A DNA stretch of 64,000 nucleotides from Gammaproteobacteria bacterium (GTDB taxonomy: Bacteria > Pseudomonadota > Gammaproteobacteria > JACKNK01): NCBI GenBank assembly GCA_024234895.1, contig JACKNJ010000004.1, positions 62,001 through 126,000 of the forward strand, written 5' to 3'. How positions within the stretch are numbered: the first letter of the stretch is position 1; each line of letters begins with the position of its first letter. Positions 39,091-48,547 of the stretch are shown in pieces. Made by a program: the position numbers and the translations under genes. The notes under the pieces are model-generated. The model saw nothing but the letters and a program-made list of their open reading frames with translations, was not told where the DNA came from and searched no databases.

Positions 39091-42000
39091 ATGAAACGCA
39101 TGCTTATCAACGCGACGCATCAGGAAGAGTTGCGCGTCGCCATCGTCGACGGTCAGAAACTCTACGATCTCGACATCGAAACCCCGTCCCGCGAACAGAA
39201 GAAGGCCAATATCTACAAGGGCCGGATTACCCGCATCGAGCCCAGCCTGGAAGCCGCTTTCGTCGACTACGGCGCCGACCGCCACGGCTTCCTGCCGTTC
39301 AAGGAAGTCTCCCGCAGCTACTTTCGCCCCTCCGCGCTGGAAGCCAACAAGCGCCCGACCATCAAGGAAGCGCTGAAGGAAGGCCAGGAGATCGTCGTCC
39401 AGGTCGAGAAGGAGGAACGCGGCAACAAGGGCGCCGCGCTCACTACCTTCATCAGCCTTGCCGGGCGCTATCTGGTGCTGATGCCGAACAACCCGCGCGC
39501 CGGCGGCGTCTCGCGCCGCATCGAGGGCGATGACCGCACCGAACTGCGCGAGGCCATGGCCGAACTGGAGATCCCCGACGGCATGGGCGTGATCGTGCGC
39601 ACCGCCGGCGTCGGTCGCTCCGCCGAGGAGTTGCAGTGGGACCTGAACTACCTGACCACGCTGTGGAGCGCGATCAGCGAGGCCTCCGAGAGCAATGCAG
39701 CACCGTTGCTGATCTACCAGGAAAGCAACGTCATCATCCGCGCGCTGCGCGACTACCTGCGCAACGACATCGGCGAGATCCTGGTCGACAACCCTGAGGT
39801 CCATCAGCAGGGTGTCGAGTTCATCCAGCAGGTCATGCCGCAGTACCTCAGCAAGCTGAAGCTGTACAAGGACACCACCCCCTTGTTCAGCCGCTTCCAG
39901 ATCGAGACCCAGATCGAGTCGGCCTTCCAGCGCGAGGTGCGCCTGCCCTCCGGCGGTGCCATCGTGATCGACCCGACCGAGGCGCTGGTGTCGATCGACA
40001 TCAACTCGGCGCGCGCCACCAAGGGCGGCGACATCGAGGAAACGGCACTCAACACCAACCTCGAAGCCGCCGATGAGATCGCCCGCCAGCTGCGTCTGCG
40101 CGACATGGGCGGTCTGGTCGTCATCGACTTCATCGACATGACCTCGAACAAGTCGCAGCGCAAGGTCGAGGATCGGCTGCGCGACGCGCTGAAACTCGAC
40201 CGCGCGCGTGTCCAGGTGGGTCGCATCTCGCGTTTCGGCCTGCTGGAGATGTCCCGCCAGCGCCTGCGGCCCTCGCTGGGCGAGAGCGCCAACGTGATCT
40301 GCCCGCGCTGTCACGGTCAGGGCACCATCCGCGGCATCGAATCACTGGCCCTCGCGGTGCTGCGCATCATCGAGGAAGAGGCGATGAAGGACCACACCGC
40401 CCGCGTGGTCGCGCAACTGCCGGTCGAGGTCGCCTCCTACCTGCTCAACGAAAAGCGCGATGGCATCGCCGCCATCCACCATCGCCAGAACGTCGAGATC
40501 ACCCTGGTGCCGAATCCGCACCTGGAAACGCCGCATTACGAAATCACCCGCATGCGCGCGGACGACGAGAACCAGGGCACGATCAGCTATCGCCTGATCG
40601 CCGAACCGGAAGCGCCGCCGTTGCCGCATGCCCGCGCCGAGGCCGCCGCCGCCCACGCCGACGTACCGGCCGTGCGCAGCGTCGCCCCGCAGGGCCCCGC
40701 CCCGATGCCGGTCGAACGCGACCATGCCGTCGACTCGACCGAGATCAAGCCGATCAGCAAGGAACCCGAGGGCGGTTTCATCCGCCGCTGGCTCGGTGCC
40801 CTGCTGGGCAACGGTCGCAAGAAGGAAGACGAACTCCAGGCAGTGAGCATTCCCGAGAGCGAACCCACGGAACGCAATCGCGACGGCGCCGGCAAGCGCC
40901 GATCCGAGGGTCGTGGCCGGGATCGCGGCGAAGCCCGCGAAAACAACAACCGCAACGGTCGCAACCGCCGGGGCGAAGGCAAGGCCAAGTCCGCCAAGGG
41001 CGATGCCCCGCGCAGGGAAGATGCGCCGCCCAAGGAGGAGAAACCGACCAGGGCACCGAAACCCCGCAAGGAAGTAACCGAGGAGATCGTCGAAGAAGTC
41101 GTCGATACCGCGGTCGTCGGTGCCGCCATGCCGGCCAACGACACCCCAGCCAATGACGCCGACGGCGAGCAGGCGCCGCGCCGCTCCCGCCGAGGTCGTC
41201 GTGGCGGTCGTCGCCGTCGTGGCAACCGCACGGGTGACGCGGATGCGAACACGAGCACCCAGAACGAAGATGCATCGGACGACACGAATGCCGCCGATGA
41301 CGACACCGTATCCGAATCGGTCGCGATGACCGCTGCGGGAGTCGGGCTTGCGGTCAGCGACACGGTCGCATCGGAAGCAGTCAGCAAGTCCACGGAACCG
41401 GTTGCCGAACTCACCACCGAGGCCACCGAGGTCGCCGGGGATGCAGGCGGCGATGCTCCGGAAACGCAGGACACGGCAACCGGCGGAAACGGTCGCAGCC
41501 GGCGGGGCCGCCGCGGTGGCCGTCGCCGCAACGGCAAGGCACGCGCCGAGGCGAGTGCGGAAGCCGACAACACCGATAACGACGACGCATCCGCCGAGGA
41601 GTCCACGGACGAAGCGCCGATTCCGGTCACCAGCGACGAGGACGCCCCCATCGTTGCCGAAGGCGAAGCCGCCGTGAGCGCCGAGCCGATCGCCGATGCC
41701 GGCATCGCCGAGGAAGTCGCCAAGGCTGATGAGCCCGAAATCGAAGCCGAAGCTGAGGCCGCTGCTGAACCGGTGGCCCAGGAACCGGCCAGCCAGGTGA
41801 CGACCGACGCCGAAGCGCCGATCGAAGCCGAAGCCGCGACGCCGGAAGTGGCCGAAGCCGAGAAGTCCCCGGTCGAAGTCGAGACCGTCGACCCGGTCGC
41901 CGCTGACCAGCATGCCGCCGGGGAGAAGGCGCCAGAGCTGGCGACCGCGGATGAAGCCACCGCTGTGGTCGAGACCGAAGAACGACCGCAAACCCGCTGA
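39091..42000 (+). CDS. rne: Ribonuclease E
   Basis: The 969-residue endonuclease starts MKRMLINATHQEELRVAIVD, matching E. coli RNase E. The S1, 5'-sensor, DNase I-like and small domains are conserved: catalytic Asp303 (SIDINSA) and Asp346 (VVIDFIDM), and the zinc-link CPRC at Cys404 and Cys407. An amphipathic membrane-targeting helix (GGFIRRWLGALLGN, from residue 561) follows, then a disordered scaffold tail with arginine-rich RNA-binding segments (SRRGRRGGRRRRGNR near 711 and RSRRGRRGGRRRNGK near 807) and a long acidic Glu/Ala region. The tail should assemble a degradosome, though partner-binding motifs cannot be named with certainty. Confidence 0.98.
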   Translation: MKRMLINATHQEELRVAIVDGQKLYDLDIETPSREQKKANIYKGRITRIEPSLEAAFVDYGADRHGFLPFKEVSRSYFRPSALEANKRPTIKEALKEGQEIVVQVEKEERGNKGAALTTFISLAGRYLVLMPNNPRAGGVSRRIEGDDRTELREAMAELEIPDGMGVIVRTAGVGRSAEELQWDLNYLTTLWSAISEASESNAAPLLIYQESNVIIRALRDYLRNDIGEILVDNPEVHQQGVEFIQQVMPQYLSKLKLYKDTTPLFSRFQIETQIESAFQREVRLPSGGAIVIDPTEALVSIDINSARATKGGDIEETALNTNLEAADEIARQLRLRDMGGLVVIDFIDMTSNKSQRKVEDRLRDALKLDRARVQVGRISRFGLLEMSRQRLRPSLGESANVICPRCHGQGTIRGIESLALAVLRIIEEEAMKDHTARVVAQLPVEVASYLLNEKRDGIAAIHHRQNVEITLVPNPHLETPHYEITRMRADDENQGTISYRLIAEPEAPPLPHARAEAAAAHADVPAVRSVAPQGPAPMPVERDHAVDSTEIKPISKEPEGGFIRRWLGALLGNGRKKEDELQAVSIPESEPTERNRDGAGKRRSEGRGRDRGEARENNNRNGRNRRGEGKAKSAKGDAPRREDAPPKEEKPTRAPKPRKEVTEEIVEEVVDTAVVGAAMPANDTPANDADGEQAPRRSRRGRRGGRRRRGNRTGDADANTSTQNEDASDDTNAADDDTVSESVAMTAAGVGLAVSDTVASEAVSKSTEPVAELTTEATEVAGDAGGDAPETQDTATGGNGRSRRGRRGGRRRNGKARAEASAEADNTDNDDASAEESTDEAPIPVTSDEDAPIVAEGEAAVSAEPIADAGIAEEVAKADEPEIEAEAEAAAEPVAQEPASQVTTDAEAPIEAEAATPEVAEAEKSPVEVETVDPVAADQHAAGEKAPELATADEATAVVETEERPQTR

Positions 42001-42046
42001 TGCCCGACGCCGTGCTCGCGTTCCTGCGAGCACGGCGTTCGGTCGG

Positions 42047-44290
42047 TCAGGATTCGTAGTGCAGGGACTCCGACGAGGACAGTCGCGCCGCCATCCGCGC
42101 GGGATAGATCGCCGCCAGCATGGATAGCAGCGGCACCGCCACCAGCGTCGTGATCACGACCTTGGCGGACACCGCGTACTCGAGCGCGAACAGCGTGAAT
42201 CCGTCGAGGAATTCGACGCTGATCGCACCCAGCACCAGCCCCAGAAAGACCGCCAGGATGGCGCTGACCAGGCCGGTGATCAGGCCCTCCATCAGCAACA
42301 GCCCGCCCACCTGACGGTTGTCCATGCCGACCACCTTGTACAGCGCGAACTCGCGGGCCCGGCTGCGCAGTTGCACCAGCATCGAATTGACCACCCCGAC
42401 GACGGCCAGCAACACCGTCATGACCAGGATGTAATCGAAGATCAGAAAATCCCGGTCGATCTCGTAGATCTGCGCGTAGGTCAGTCCGACCGAGTGATGG
42501 CTCGGGCGGTAATAGGGCAACAGCGGCGCCGCCTGGCGGTTGCTCAGCGTCAGCCGTGAATCGTCGATGCTGCGCGCGACCCCGAGCCATCCGATGTAGC
42601 GTTCGGGGCTGTCCTGGAACAGCGGGTTGCCATCGCTGAACAGCGCATAGCTGCGCACCGTGATGTACTGACCGAACTGCGGGAAATACCCCCAGCGATC
42701 GCCGATCTCGACGACCTGGAAACGGTGCTCCACGCCTTTCGCGGTGATCCGGATCACGTCCCCCACCCGCAAACGGAAGCGTTCCGCCAGGGTGTGGCTC
42801 AGGATCACCTGTCCCGGCCCGAACGGCGGCAACCCCTTCAGCCCGCGCAGCAGATTGAAATCGTGACTGTCGATCAGCCGATAAGGCAGCAGGGACTCGA
42901 CACGCGGCGACATGCGCAGAAAGGCAACGCCGACCTCGAGCATGTCCGCCACGTCGCGATCCTCGAAGTTGCCCTTGGCGCGCGGTGCGTACTCGAAATA
43001 CTGCGCCGGCAATAGTGCCGCCTCCGCCCAGCGTTTCACTTCGTCCTTCAAGGACTCGGTGATGCCGTGCAGCGCGACCAGCAGACTGAACACCAGCACC
43101 AGACCGCTGATGCTGAACACATAGCGATTGCTCGACAGGCGCATGCGCCGCCCGGTCAGGCGGCTGACCAACGGCCACACTGGTCGGAGCAGCCGCTCGG
43201 TGGCGCCGATCACGGCATGCAGGAGCGGACGCGTCCACCACAGCAGCACGACCGCGAACAGACCGGCGAACAGGCTCTCGAAGAGAAAGAAGCCGACCAC
43301 GGACAACCAGCCCTGCAGGAAAGGCCGAAGCAGCAGATACGCGGCCAGCAGCAGGGTCGGCAACAGCCAGATCAGCCCGCCGCGCACGCGCAACGCCTCC
43401 GCGACATCACGGTCGCCCTGCTCGGTCACGAATCGCGGCTGCAACACGCTGCCGATGCCGAAACGGCGCAATCCGTTGAGCGGCCCGATGGTACCCACCA
43501 ACGCGATCAGCACACCCAGCGCGGTGAAGATCGCGAGTTCACCGACCGGCACGTCGAACGCGCCGACCACGCTGCGCCCGGTCGTGGTCACCCGCCAGGC
43601 GAGCAGCAGCTTGCCGCTGAACACGGCGGCGAGCGCGCCGAGCAGGCTCCCCACCAGCCCCATCAGGCCGGCCTCCAGCAGCACCCCGACCATCAAGGTG
43701 CGACGCGATTCCCCCACGGTCAGCAACAGCGCGAACTCCCGCATCCGCGCGGCCACGCCGTAGCGCATCGTGTAGAACACGATCACCGCGCCGATCGCGA
43801 ACGCGAACAGCGAAGTCATCCGCACCGCGATGCGCATGGCCTGGTAATCCTCCTCGCCGATGCGCTCGCTGGTGGAGATGCCGGTCGGGACCTCATCCTC
43901 CGCCTTGGCCTGACGGGGCACCGCGATCAGGCCGCGTGTGGCCGAAGCATCCGGATCGCGGCGCTCGAACTCGACCCGCTCAATCTGCGGCAGCCCGGTC
44001 ACCTGCAAGCCCTCGTTACTGCGGTCCTCGCGTTCCTGCCCGCCCGCCGCCTGGCTCGTTTTCACCTCGGAACGCGCGGTGTTGTGATCCACCACCAGAA
44101 TCGCGCCGATCACGGTCATGCCGATGGCCACGCCCAGCGCCGTGACCAGCGAGATGATCTTGTGGAAACGCAGGCTGCGCAGGGCCAGGAACCAGGCCAG
44201 GCGGAAGTTGATCGCACCGGCTTCCGGACCAGTACCAGGACCGGCACCCCGACCGTTGATTTGACCCGATCGGGCGTCGACATCGCTCAT
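42047..44290 (-). CDS. FtsX-like ABC transporter permease, no ATPase gene beside it
   Basis: The 747-residue membrane protein has an N-terminal span (IISLVTALGVAIGMTVIGAI), a soluble domain, helices near AIGAVIVFYTMRYG, then a second half with VLVFSLLVALHG, a large periplasmic domain and a C-terminal FtsX set (FDYILVMTVLLAVVGVVNSML; GLVSAILAVFLGLVLGAISV). This two-FtsX-domain plan matches lipoprotein or antimicrobial-peptide type permeases. The usual ABC ATPase partner is not adjacent. Its ATG overlaps the stop of a hybrid histidine kinase gene (ATGA), suggesting joint function in sensing or signal relay; the substrate is unknown. Confidence 0.88.
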   Translation of the reverse strand: MSDVDARSGQINGRGAGPGTGPEAGAINFRLAWFLALRSLRFHKIISLVTALGVAIGMTVIGAILVVDHNTARSEVKTSQAAGGQEREDRSNEGLQVTGLPQIERVEFERRDPDASATRGLIAVPRQAKAEDEVPTGISTSERIGEEDYQAMRIAVRMTSLFAFAIGAVIVFYTMRYGVAARMREFALLLTVGESRRTLMVGVLLEAGLMGLVGSLLGALAAVFSGKLLLAWRVTTTGRSVVGAFDVPVGELAIFTALGVLIALVGTIGPLNGLRRFGIGSVLQPRFVTEQGDRDVAEALRVRGGLIWLLPTLLLAAYLLLRPFLQGWLSVVGFFLFESLFAGLFAVVLLWWTRPLLHAVIGATERLLRPVWPLVSRLTGRRMRLSSNRYVFSISGLVLVFSLLVALHGITESLKDEVKRWAEAALLPAQYFEYAPRAKGNFEDRDVADMLEVGVAFLRMSPRVESLLPYRLIDSHDFNLLRGLKGLPPFGPGQVILSHTLAERFRLRVGDVIRITAKGVEHRFQVVEIGDRWGYFPQFGQYITVRSYALFSDGNPLFQDSPERYIGWLGVARSIDDSRLTLSNRQAAPLLPYYRPSHHSVGLTYAQIYEIDRDFLIFDYILVMTVLLAVVGVVNSMLVQLRSRAREFALYKVVGMDNRQVGGLLLMEGLITGLVSAILAVFLGLVLGAISVEFLDGFTLFALEYAVSAKVVITTLVAVPLLSMLAAIYPARMAARLSSSESLHYES

Positions 44291-47247
44291 GGGGACTCCA
44301 GCTCCTCTTCGTAGCGGGAGAGCTCCTCCAGCACCCAGTCGAGCTCCGCGGCCAACTGCTCGACGTGGATGTCCACCTGGCTCAGATCCCCGGCGCGCGC
44401 ATCGACCAGTCCTTCCTCGCAGGCCGCCGCCAGCCGCCTGGCACCGATCAGGGCGGCAGTCCCCTTGAGGCTGTGCAAGGCCTGCCGTAACGAACCCGGA
44501 TCGGCAACGGTGTTGCGCACCACCCGCAAGCGCTCGGGCGCCTCGCTGCGGAAGCCGGCCAGCAGTTCCCGGAAGAAGGTTGGATCGTTCTCCGACTGCA
44601 ATGCGCGCATGCGCCGCAATACGTCCACATCAACGACGGGTTCACGATCGCGCTGCGGGGTCTCGGCCTCGCCAGACGCCCTGGCGGCCTGGACACTCCG
44701 CGAACTGAACCAGTGCGTGATCATCGACGCCATGCTGTCGAGGGTGATCGGTTTGGGCAGATAGTCGTCAAAGCCTGCTTCCAGATAGCGCTCGCGGTCG
44801 CCGATGCCGGAATTGGCCGTCATCGCGACGACCACGCGCGCCTCCCGGGCGTTGCTCCGATCCAGCTTGCGGATGCGTCCCAGGGTTTCGGTGCCATCCA
44901 TGCCGGGCATCTCGGAATCCATCAGCACCAGATCAAAGTCTTTATCCGCGATGCGCTTGAGCGCTTCATGGCCGCCGTGGACCGGGGTCGCTTCGCAACC
45001 CAGCTGTTCCAGCATGCCCCGCGCGACCCTCAGATTCAGCTCGTTGTCGTCGACGACCAGCACGCGCAGGCCGGCGAAATCGACCTCCGCGTTTTCCCCG
45101 GCGAGCGCGGCAACGTCGGCAACGCCGAGAGCCAGCGCCAGGCGTTCATGCAGCTGCTCCAGCACGACCGGCTTGTGAACCACCGCGACGCCGTCGCCGT
45201 CAGCGGCTGTTTCCGCGCCCGGCAACTCGCCGATCGCCCGCAGCACGCGCCATTCGTCGCTGGCCGCACACAGCAACAACACGGGGATGTGGCGCAGACG
45301 GTGATCCGAGCGCAGCACCCGCGCAAAGTCGAACCCCGCCTCGACCGGCAACGCGGTGTCGATCAGGGCCACATCGATGACCCCGTGCTCATCGCCGCCA
45401 TCCTCGGCGCGCGCCTGCCGCAGCAGCGTCAGCGCCGCCGGGCCATCGGAACTGACCCGGTACTCGACACCGAGCACACCCAGTGACTGCCCCATTCCCT
45501 CCGCCAGGCAGTTGCGATCGGTCAGCACCAGCGCGCGGCGACCGCGCAGCGGAGACGCATCCCCCCGCGCAGCATCCTCGACGACATCACAGACGAAGGT
45601 GAACCAGAATTCACTGCCACCGCGCGCGCGCGGATCGACATCGATATGGCCACCCATCAGCTCCACCAGTCGACGACTGATCGCCAGCCCAAGACCGGTG
45701 CCGCCATAGCGTCGGGTCGTCGAACTGTCGGCCTGGCTGAACTGCTCGAACAACTGCTCCTTTCTGGCCGGGTCGATACCGATTCCGGTGTCGAGGACCG
45801 TTATGCGATAGACCGCGCGGCCCCGATTCGGGCCGGAGTCGATGACCTCCCCGGCACGTTCGACCTGCACCGAAACGAAGCCCCGCTCGGTGAACTTGAC
45901 CGCGTTGCCGACCAGATTCACCAACACCTGGCGCAGGTGCGCGGGGTCGCCGCGCAGCAACACCGGCAGGTCGTGCGGCACCACCGAGCACAACTCGATG
46001 CCTTTGGCGGCCGCCTGCTCGGAAAACATGATCAGGGTGTGCTCGATCCATTCCCGCAGGTCGAACTCGATCAATTCGAGCTGCAACTTGCCGGCCTCGA
46101 TCTTGGACAGGTCGAGGATGTCGTTGAGCAGGGCCAGCAGCGCCTCTCCGGAATGGCGGACACTGCTCAGGTATTCACGCTGACGACTGTCCAGATTGGT
46201 CTTGGAGAGCAACTCGGCGAAACCGATCACGCTGTTCAGGGGCGTGCGGATCTCGTGGCTCATGGTCGACAGGAATTCCGATTTCTGCCGGCTCACTCGC
46301 ACCGCCTCATCCCGCGTCTGGACCTCCCGCCGCACCAGCCAGAACATCGCCAGGGTCACCGCGAGGAACCCGAGGAACACCCCAAGGTTCAAGGTGACCA
46401 CCCGGCGATATTCGGCGGCATACAGCTCCGGCTCCGGGACCGCGTACAGCTCCCACTGGGTATCCGGAAGAACTCTCCGCGAGGTGACTCGCTGAATCTC
46501 CTCGGGGGCCAGCTCGATATCCCGTCGCAACTGATCCCGCGAACCCGAGGCGGCCACCTCGATCAGGCCCGGCGCCGTCGAAAGGGTCAGGAAAAGCTGC
46601 GTGCGCGGTGGCGCGCTGCCCTCCAGTATTCGCGCCAGGGTGTCCGTGCGGAAACTCACGAACAGGGCGCCGGATTCGACGCCACCGCCATTGGCGTTGG
46701 CGTTGGCGTTGGCGTTGAACGACCAAAGCGCCATGACATCGAAGTGATGGCCGTCGGCGGCCGGATGAATGCGCAAGCCGCCAAATTCCCGTTGGGCGAG
46801 AAATTCCCGGATATTGAGCTTGCAGAGGTCGCCGACCTCCGCACCGATGTCATACACCAGCGGCACCCCTTTCAAATCCGTCACGTTGATGGAAATGAAG
46901 TCCGGGAAATGCACGGCGACCTTGGTGCGCAGCGAGTCGTACAGATCGGGCGAGTCCGGATCGTTGGCCAGTTGCCCGATCAGGGCATTCTGTTCCCGCG
47001 CGAAGATGCCGACCGCACGACGCAACTCCTTGATATAGAGACCGATCTCGGCCGCCGCGTTCGAGGTCGCCGATCGGGCCAGTTCGGTCTGCGCCGCAAC
47101 GAAACTCCGATAGGTGCTGATCCCGCTCCAGATGATCAGTGCGCCGACCATCAGCAGGATCACGATCACGAGCAGGACATGGCGGTCGACAAGGCCCCGC
47201 TGCCGTGTGGCTATGATCGCGTCACCCCATCTCGTTTCGACGGTCAT
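44287..47247 (-). CDS. Hybrid sensor histidine kinase with two receiver domains and Hpt
   Basis: The 986-residue protein has membrane helices at about 24-44 and 286-304 enclosing a periplasmic sensor of about 240 residues, then HisKA with phospho-acceptor His331 (FLSTMSHEIRTPLNSV), HATPase with GNAVKFTERG, DTGIGI and GGTGLGLAISR, a first receiver-like domain with DVALIDTALP, a second receiver with LVVDDNELN and LVLMDSEMPGMDG, and an Hpt domain with HSLKGTAALIG. All phosphorelay sites seem intact. A start 34 codons upstream is rejected as it enters the ubiI-like gene. The sensor contains an NANANANAN run from a hexanucleotide repeat. No response regulator with an output domain is adjacent; the coupled FtsX permease is. 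Confidence 0.95.
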   Translation of the reverse strand: MTVETRWGDAIIATRQRGLVDRHVLLVIVILLMVGALIIWSGISTYRSFVAAQTELARSATSNAAAEIGLYIKELRRAVGIFAREQNALIGQLANDPDSPDLYDSLRTKVAVHFPDFISINVTDLKGVPLVYDIGAEVGDLCKLNIREFLAQREFGGLRIHPAADGHHFDVMALWSFNANANANANGGGVESGALFVSFRTDTLARILEGSAPPRTQLFLTLSTAPGLIEVAASGSRDQLRRDIELAPEEIQRVTSRRVLPDTQWELYAVPEPELYAAEYRRVVTLNLGVFLGFLAVTLAMFWLVRREVQTRDEAVRVSRQKSEFLSTMSHEIRTPLNSVIGFAELLSKTNLDSRQREYLSSVRHSGEALLALLNDILDLSKIEAGKLQLELIEFDLREWIEHTLIMFSEQAAAKGIELCSVVPHDLPVLLRGDPAHLRQVLVNLVGNAVKFTERGFVSVQVERAGEVIDSGPNRGRAVYRITVLDTGIGIDPARKEQLFEQFSQADSSTTRRYGGTGLGLAISRRLVELMGGHIDVDPRARGGSEFWFTFVCDVVEDAARGDASPLRGRRALVLTDRNCLAEGMGQSLGVLGVEYRVSSDGPAALTLLRQARAEDGGDEHGVIDVALIDTALPVEAGFDFARVLRSDHRLRHIPVLLLCAASDEWRVLRAIGELPGAETAADGDGVAVVHKPVVLEQLHERLALALGVADVAALAGENAEVDFAGLRVLVVDDNELNLRVARGMLEQLGCEATPVHGGHEALKRIADKDFDLVLMDSEMPGMDGTETLGRIRKLDRSNAREARVVVAMTANSGIGDRERYLEAGFDDYLPKPITLDSMASMITHWFSSRSVQAARASGEAETPQRDREPVVDVDVLRRMRALQSENDPTFFRELLAGFRSEAPERLRVVRNTVADPGSLRQALHSLKGTAALIGARRLAAACEEGLVDARAGDLSQVDIHVEQLAAELDWVLEELSRYEEELESP
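46691..46714 (-). repeat. Hexanucleotide tandem repeat in the kinase sensor domain
   Basis: Four perfect TTGGCG units (plus strand) encode alternating Asn-Ala at about residues 178-186. Changes in copy number would stay in frame and alter the sensor loop length. Confidence 0.9.
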
Positions 47248-47317
47248 CCGATGCTCGCCATGCTCGTTATCCCGACCGACCGCCCCGGTGATCTGACCGG
47301 GGTCACGGTCGGCTGAG

Positions 47318-48547
47318 TCAGCGCCGACGCGCCAGCGTCGGCAGGTCACCAGTCAGGCCCATGGCCCGGCGGGTCACCATTTCCTTGAGTAAAACCGTCG
47401 AATTCGTTAATGACAAGCCAAATCGGCGCAAACCACCGAGCCCCGGCAGCGAGCTGCCGAACAGCCGCTTGAGCCCATCCATGGCGGCCATCATGGTCAT
47501 GACCTCACCTTTCCGCCAGCGCGCATGACGGCGCAGCGTGCGCAGGCCGCCAATGTCACGTTTTCGTGAGGCGGCGTCGCTGAGCACGTCGGCAAGTACG
47601 GCGACGTCCATGAACCCCAGGTTGGCGCCCTGACCGGCCAGCGGGTGGATGTTGTGGGCGGCATCGCCGACCAGCACCAGACCCGGTCGGACATATTCCT
47701 CGGCATTCATCAGGCGCAACGGAAAATCGGCCCGTGGCCCGACCTCGACCACCTCGCCGAGACGATATTCGAACGCCGCCGCCAGCTCCCGCGCGAACTC
47801 CGATTCCGGCAACGCGCGCAGGCGCGCGGCCTCGTCCGGCGCGGTCGACCAGACGATCGAGCAACGGCCATCGGACAACGGCAGAAACGCCAGCGGCCCG
47901 GTCGGCAGGAAGCGCTGCCAGGCAGTCGCCTGATGCGACCCGGCGGTGCGCACCGCGCAGACCAGGCCGTGCTGATCGTAATTCCAGCCCTGCGTACCGA
48001 TCCCGGCCATCTCCCGTACCCGCGAGCGCGCCCCGTCGGCGGCCACGACCAGGCGCGTCCGGATCACCCGGCAATCCTCCAGTTCCACGCGCGCCCCCCC
48101 GTCACTGTCGCCACCCGTCCATTCGACGTGGGCAACGGCGGCTTGCGCGAGCAGATCGACGCGCTCGAACGCGGCCAGACGCTCCAGCAGGGCCAGCTGC
48201 ACGACCCGGTTCTCGATGATGTAGCCGAGATCGTCCTCGCCGACATCGGCGGCGTCGAAGTCGATGCGCGCGTCGCCGCCCGCATCCCAGACGGTCATGT
48301 GCCGATAGGGACTGATGCGGCGTTTGACCATGCCTGGCCAGGCGCCGACCGAGGTGAACAGGTTCTGCGAGGCACGGGTGATCGCGGATACGCGCAGCTC
48401 CGGTGGATCGTCCGGATCGATCTCGACCGGCGGGCGGGGCTCCAGCACGGCGACACTGAGCTTGCCGTCCTGACCGAGCGCGCAGGCCAGGGCGGCGCCG
48501 ACCATGCCGCCGCCGACGATGCAGACGTCGTATTCGAGCACGCTCAT
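47318..48547 (-). CDS. ubiI: UbiH/UbiF/VisC-type FAD monooxygenase (UbiI-like)
   Basis: The 409-residue flavoprotein starts with the Rossmann motif VCIVGGGMVGAALACALG and has PPELRVSAITRASQNLF, as in the VisC (UbiI) branch, VAADGARSRVREMAGI and GDAAHNIHPLAGQGANLG. UbiI hydroxylates C5 of the ubiquinone ring precursor. The exact branch (UbiI or UbiF) rests on N-terminal similarity. Its start overlaps the stop of ubiH, in the order ygfB-pepP-ubiH-ubiI known from E. coli. Confidence 0.9.
   Translation of the reverse strand: MSVLEYDVCIVGGGMVGAALACALGQDGKLSVAVLEPRPPVEIDPDDPPELRVSAITRASQNLFTSVGAWPGMVKRRISPYRHMTVWDAGGDARIDFDAADVGEDDLGYIIENRVVQLALLERLAAFERVDLLAQAAVAHVEWTGGDSDGGARVELEDCRVIRTRLVVAADGARSRVREMAGIGTQGWNYDQHGLVCAVRTAGSHQATAWQRFLPTGPLAFLPLSDGRCSIVWSTAPDEAARLRALPESEFARELAAAFEYRLGEVVEVGPRADFPLRLMNAEEYVRPGLVLVGDAAHNIHPLAGQGANLGFMDVAVLADVLSDAASRKRDIGGLRTLRRHARWRKGEVMTMMAAMDGLKRLFGSSLPGLGGLRRFGLSLTNSTVLLKEMVTRRAMGLTGDLPTLARRR

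Noticed and set aside
38441..39094. Open frames of about 200 codons on both strands in the rluC-rne gap
   Set aside because: Arg/Pro-rich composition, no start context and presence on both strands at once indicate chance frames in GC-rich leader DNA.
40342..43241. Large minus-strand open frames opposite rne and the FtsX gene
   Set aside because: They lie antisense to the rne C-terminal scaffold, whose low-complexity codons create long Ser/Ala-rich shadows, and cross gene boundaries.
46691..46714. Hexanucleotide repeat as an on/off phase-variation switch
   Set aside because: Unit length is a multiple of three, so slippage would not shift frame; only length variation is possible.
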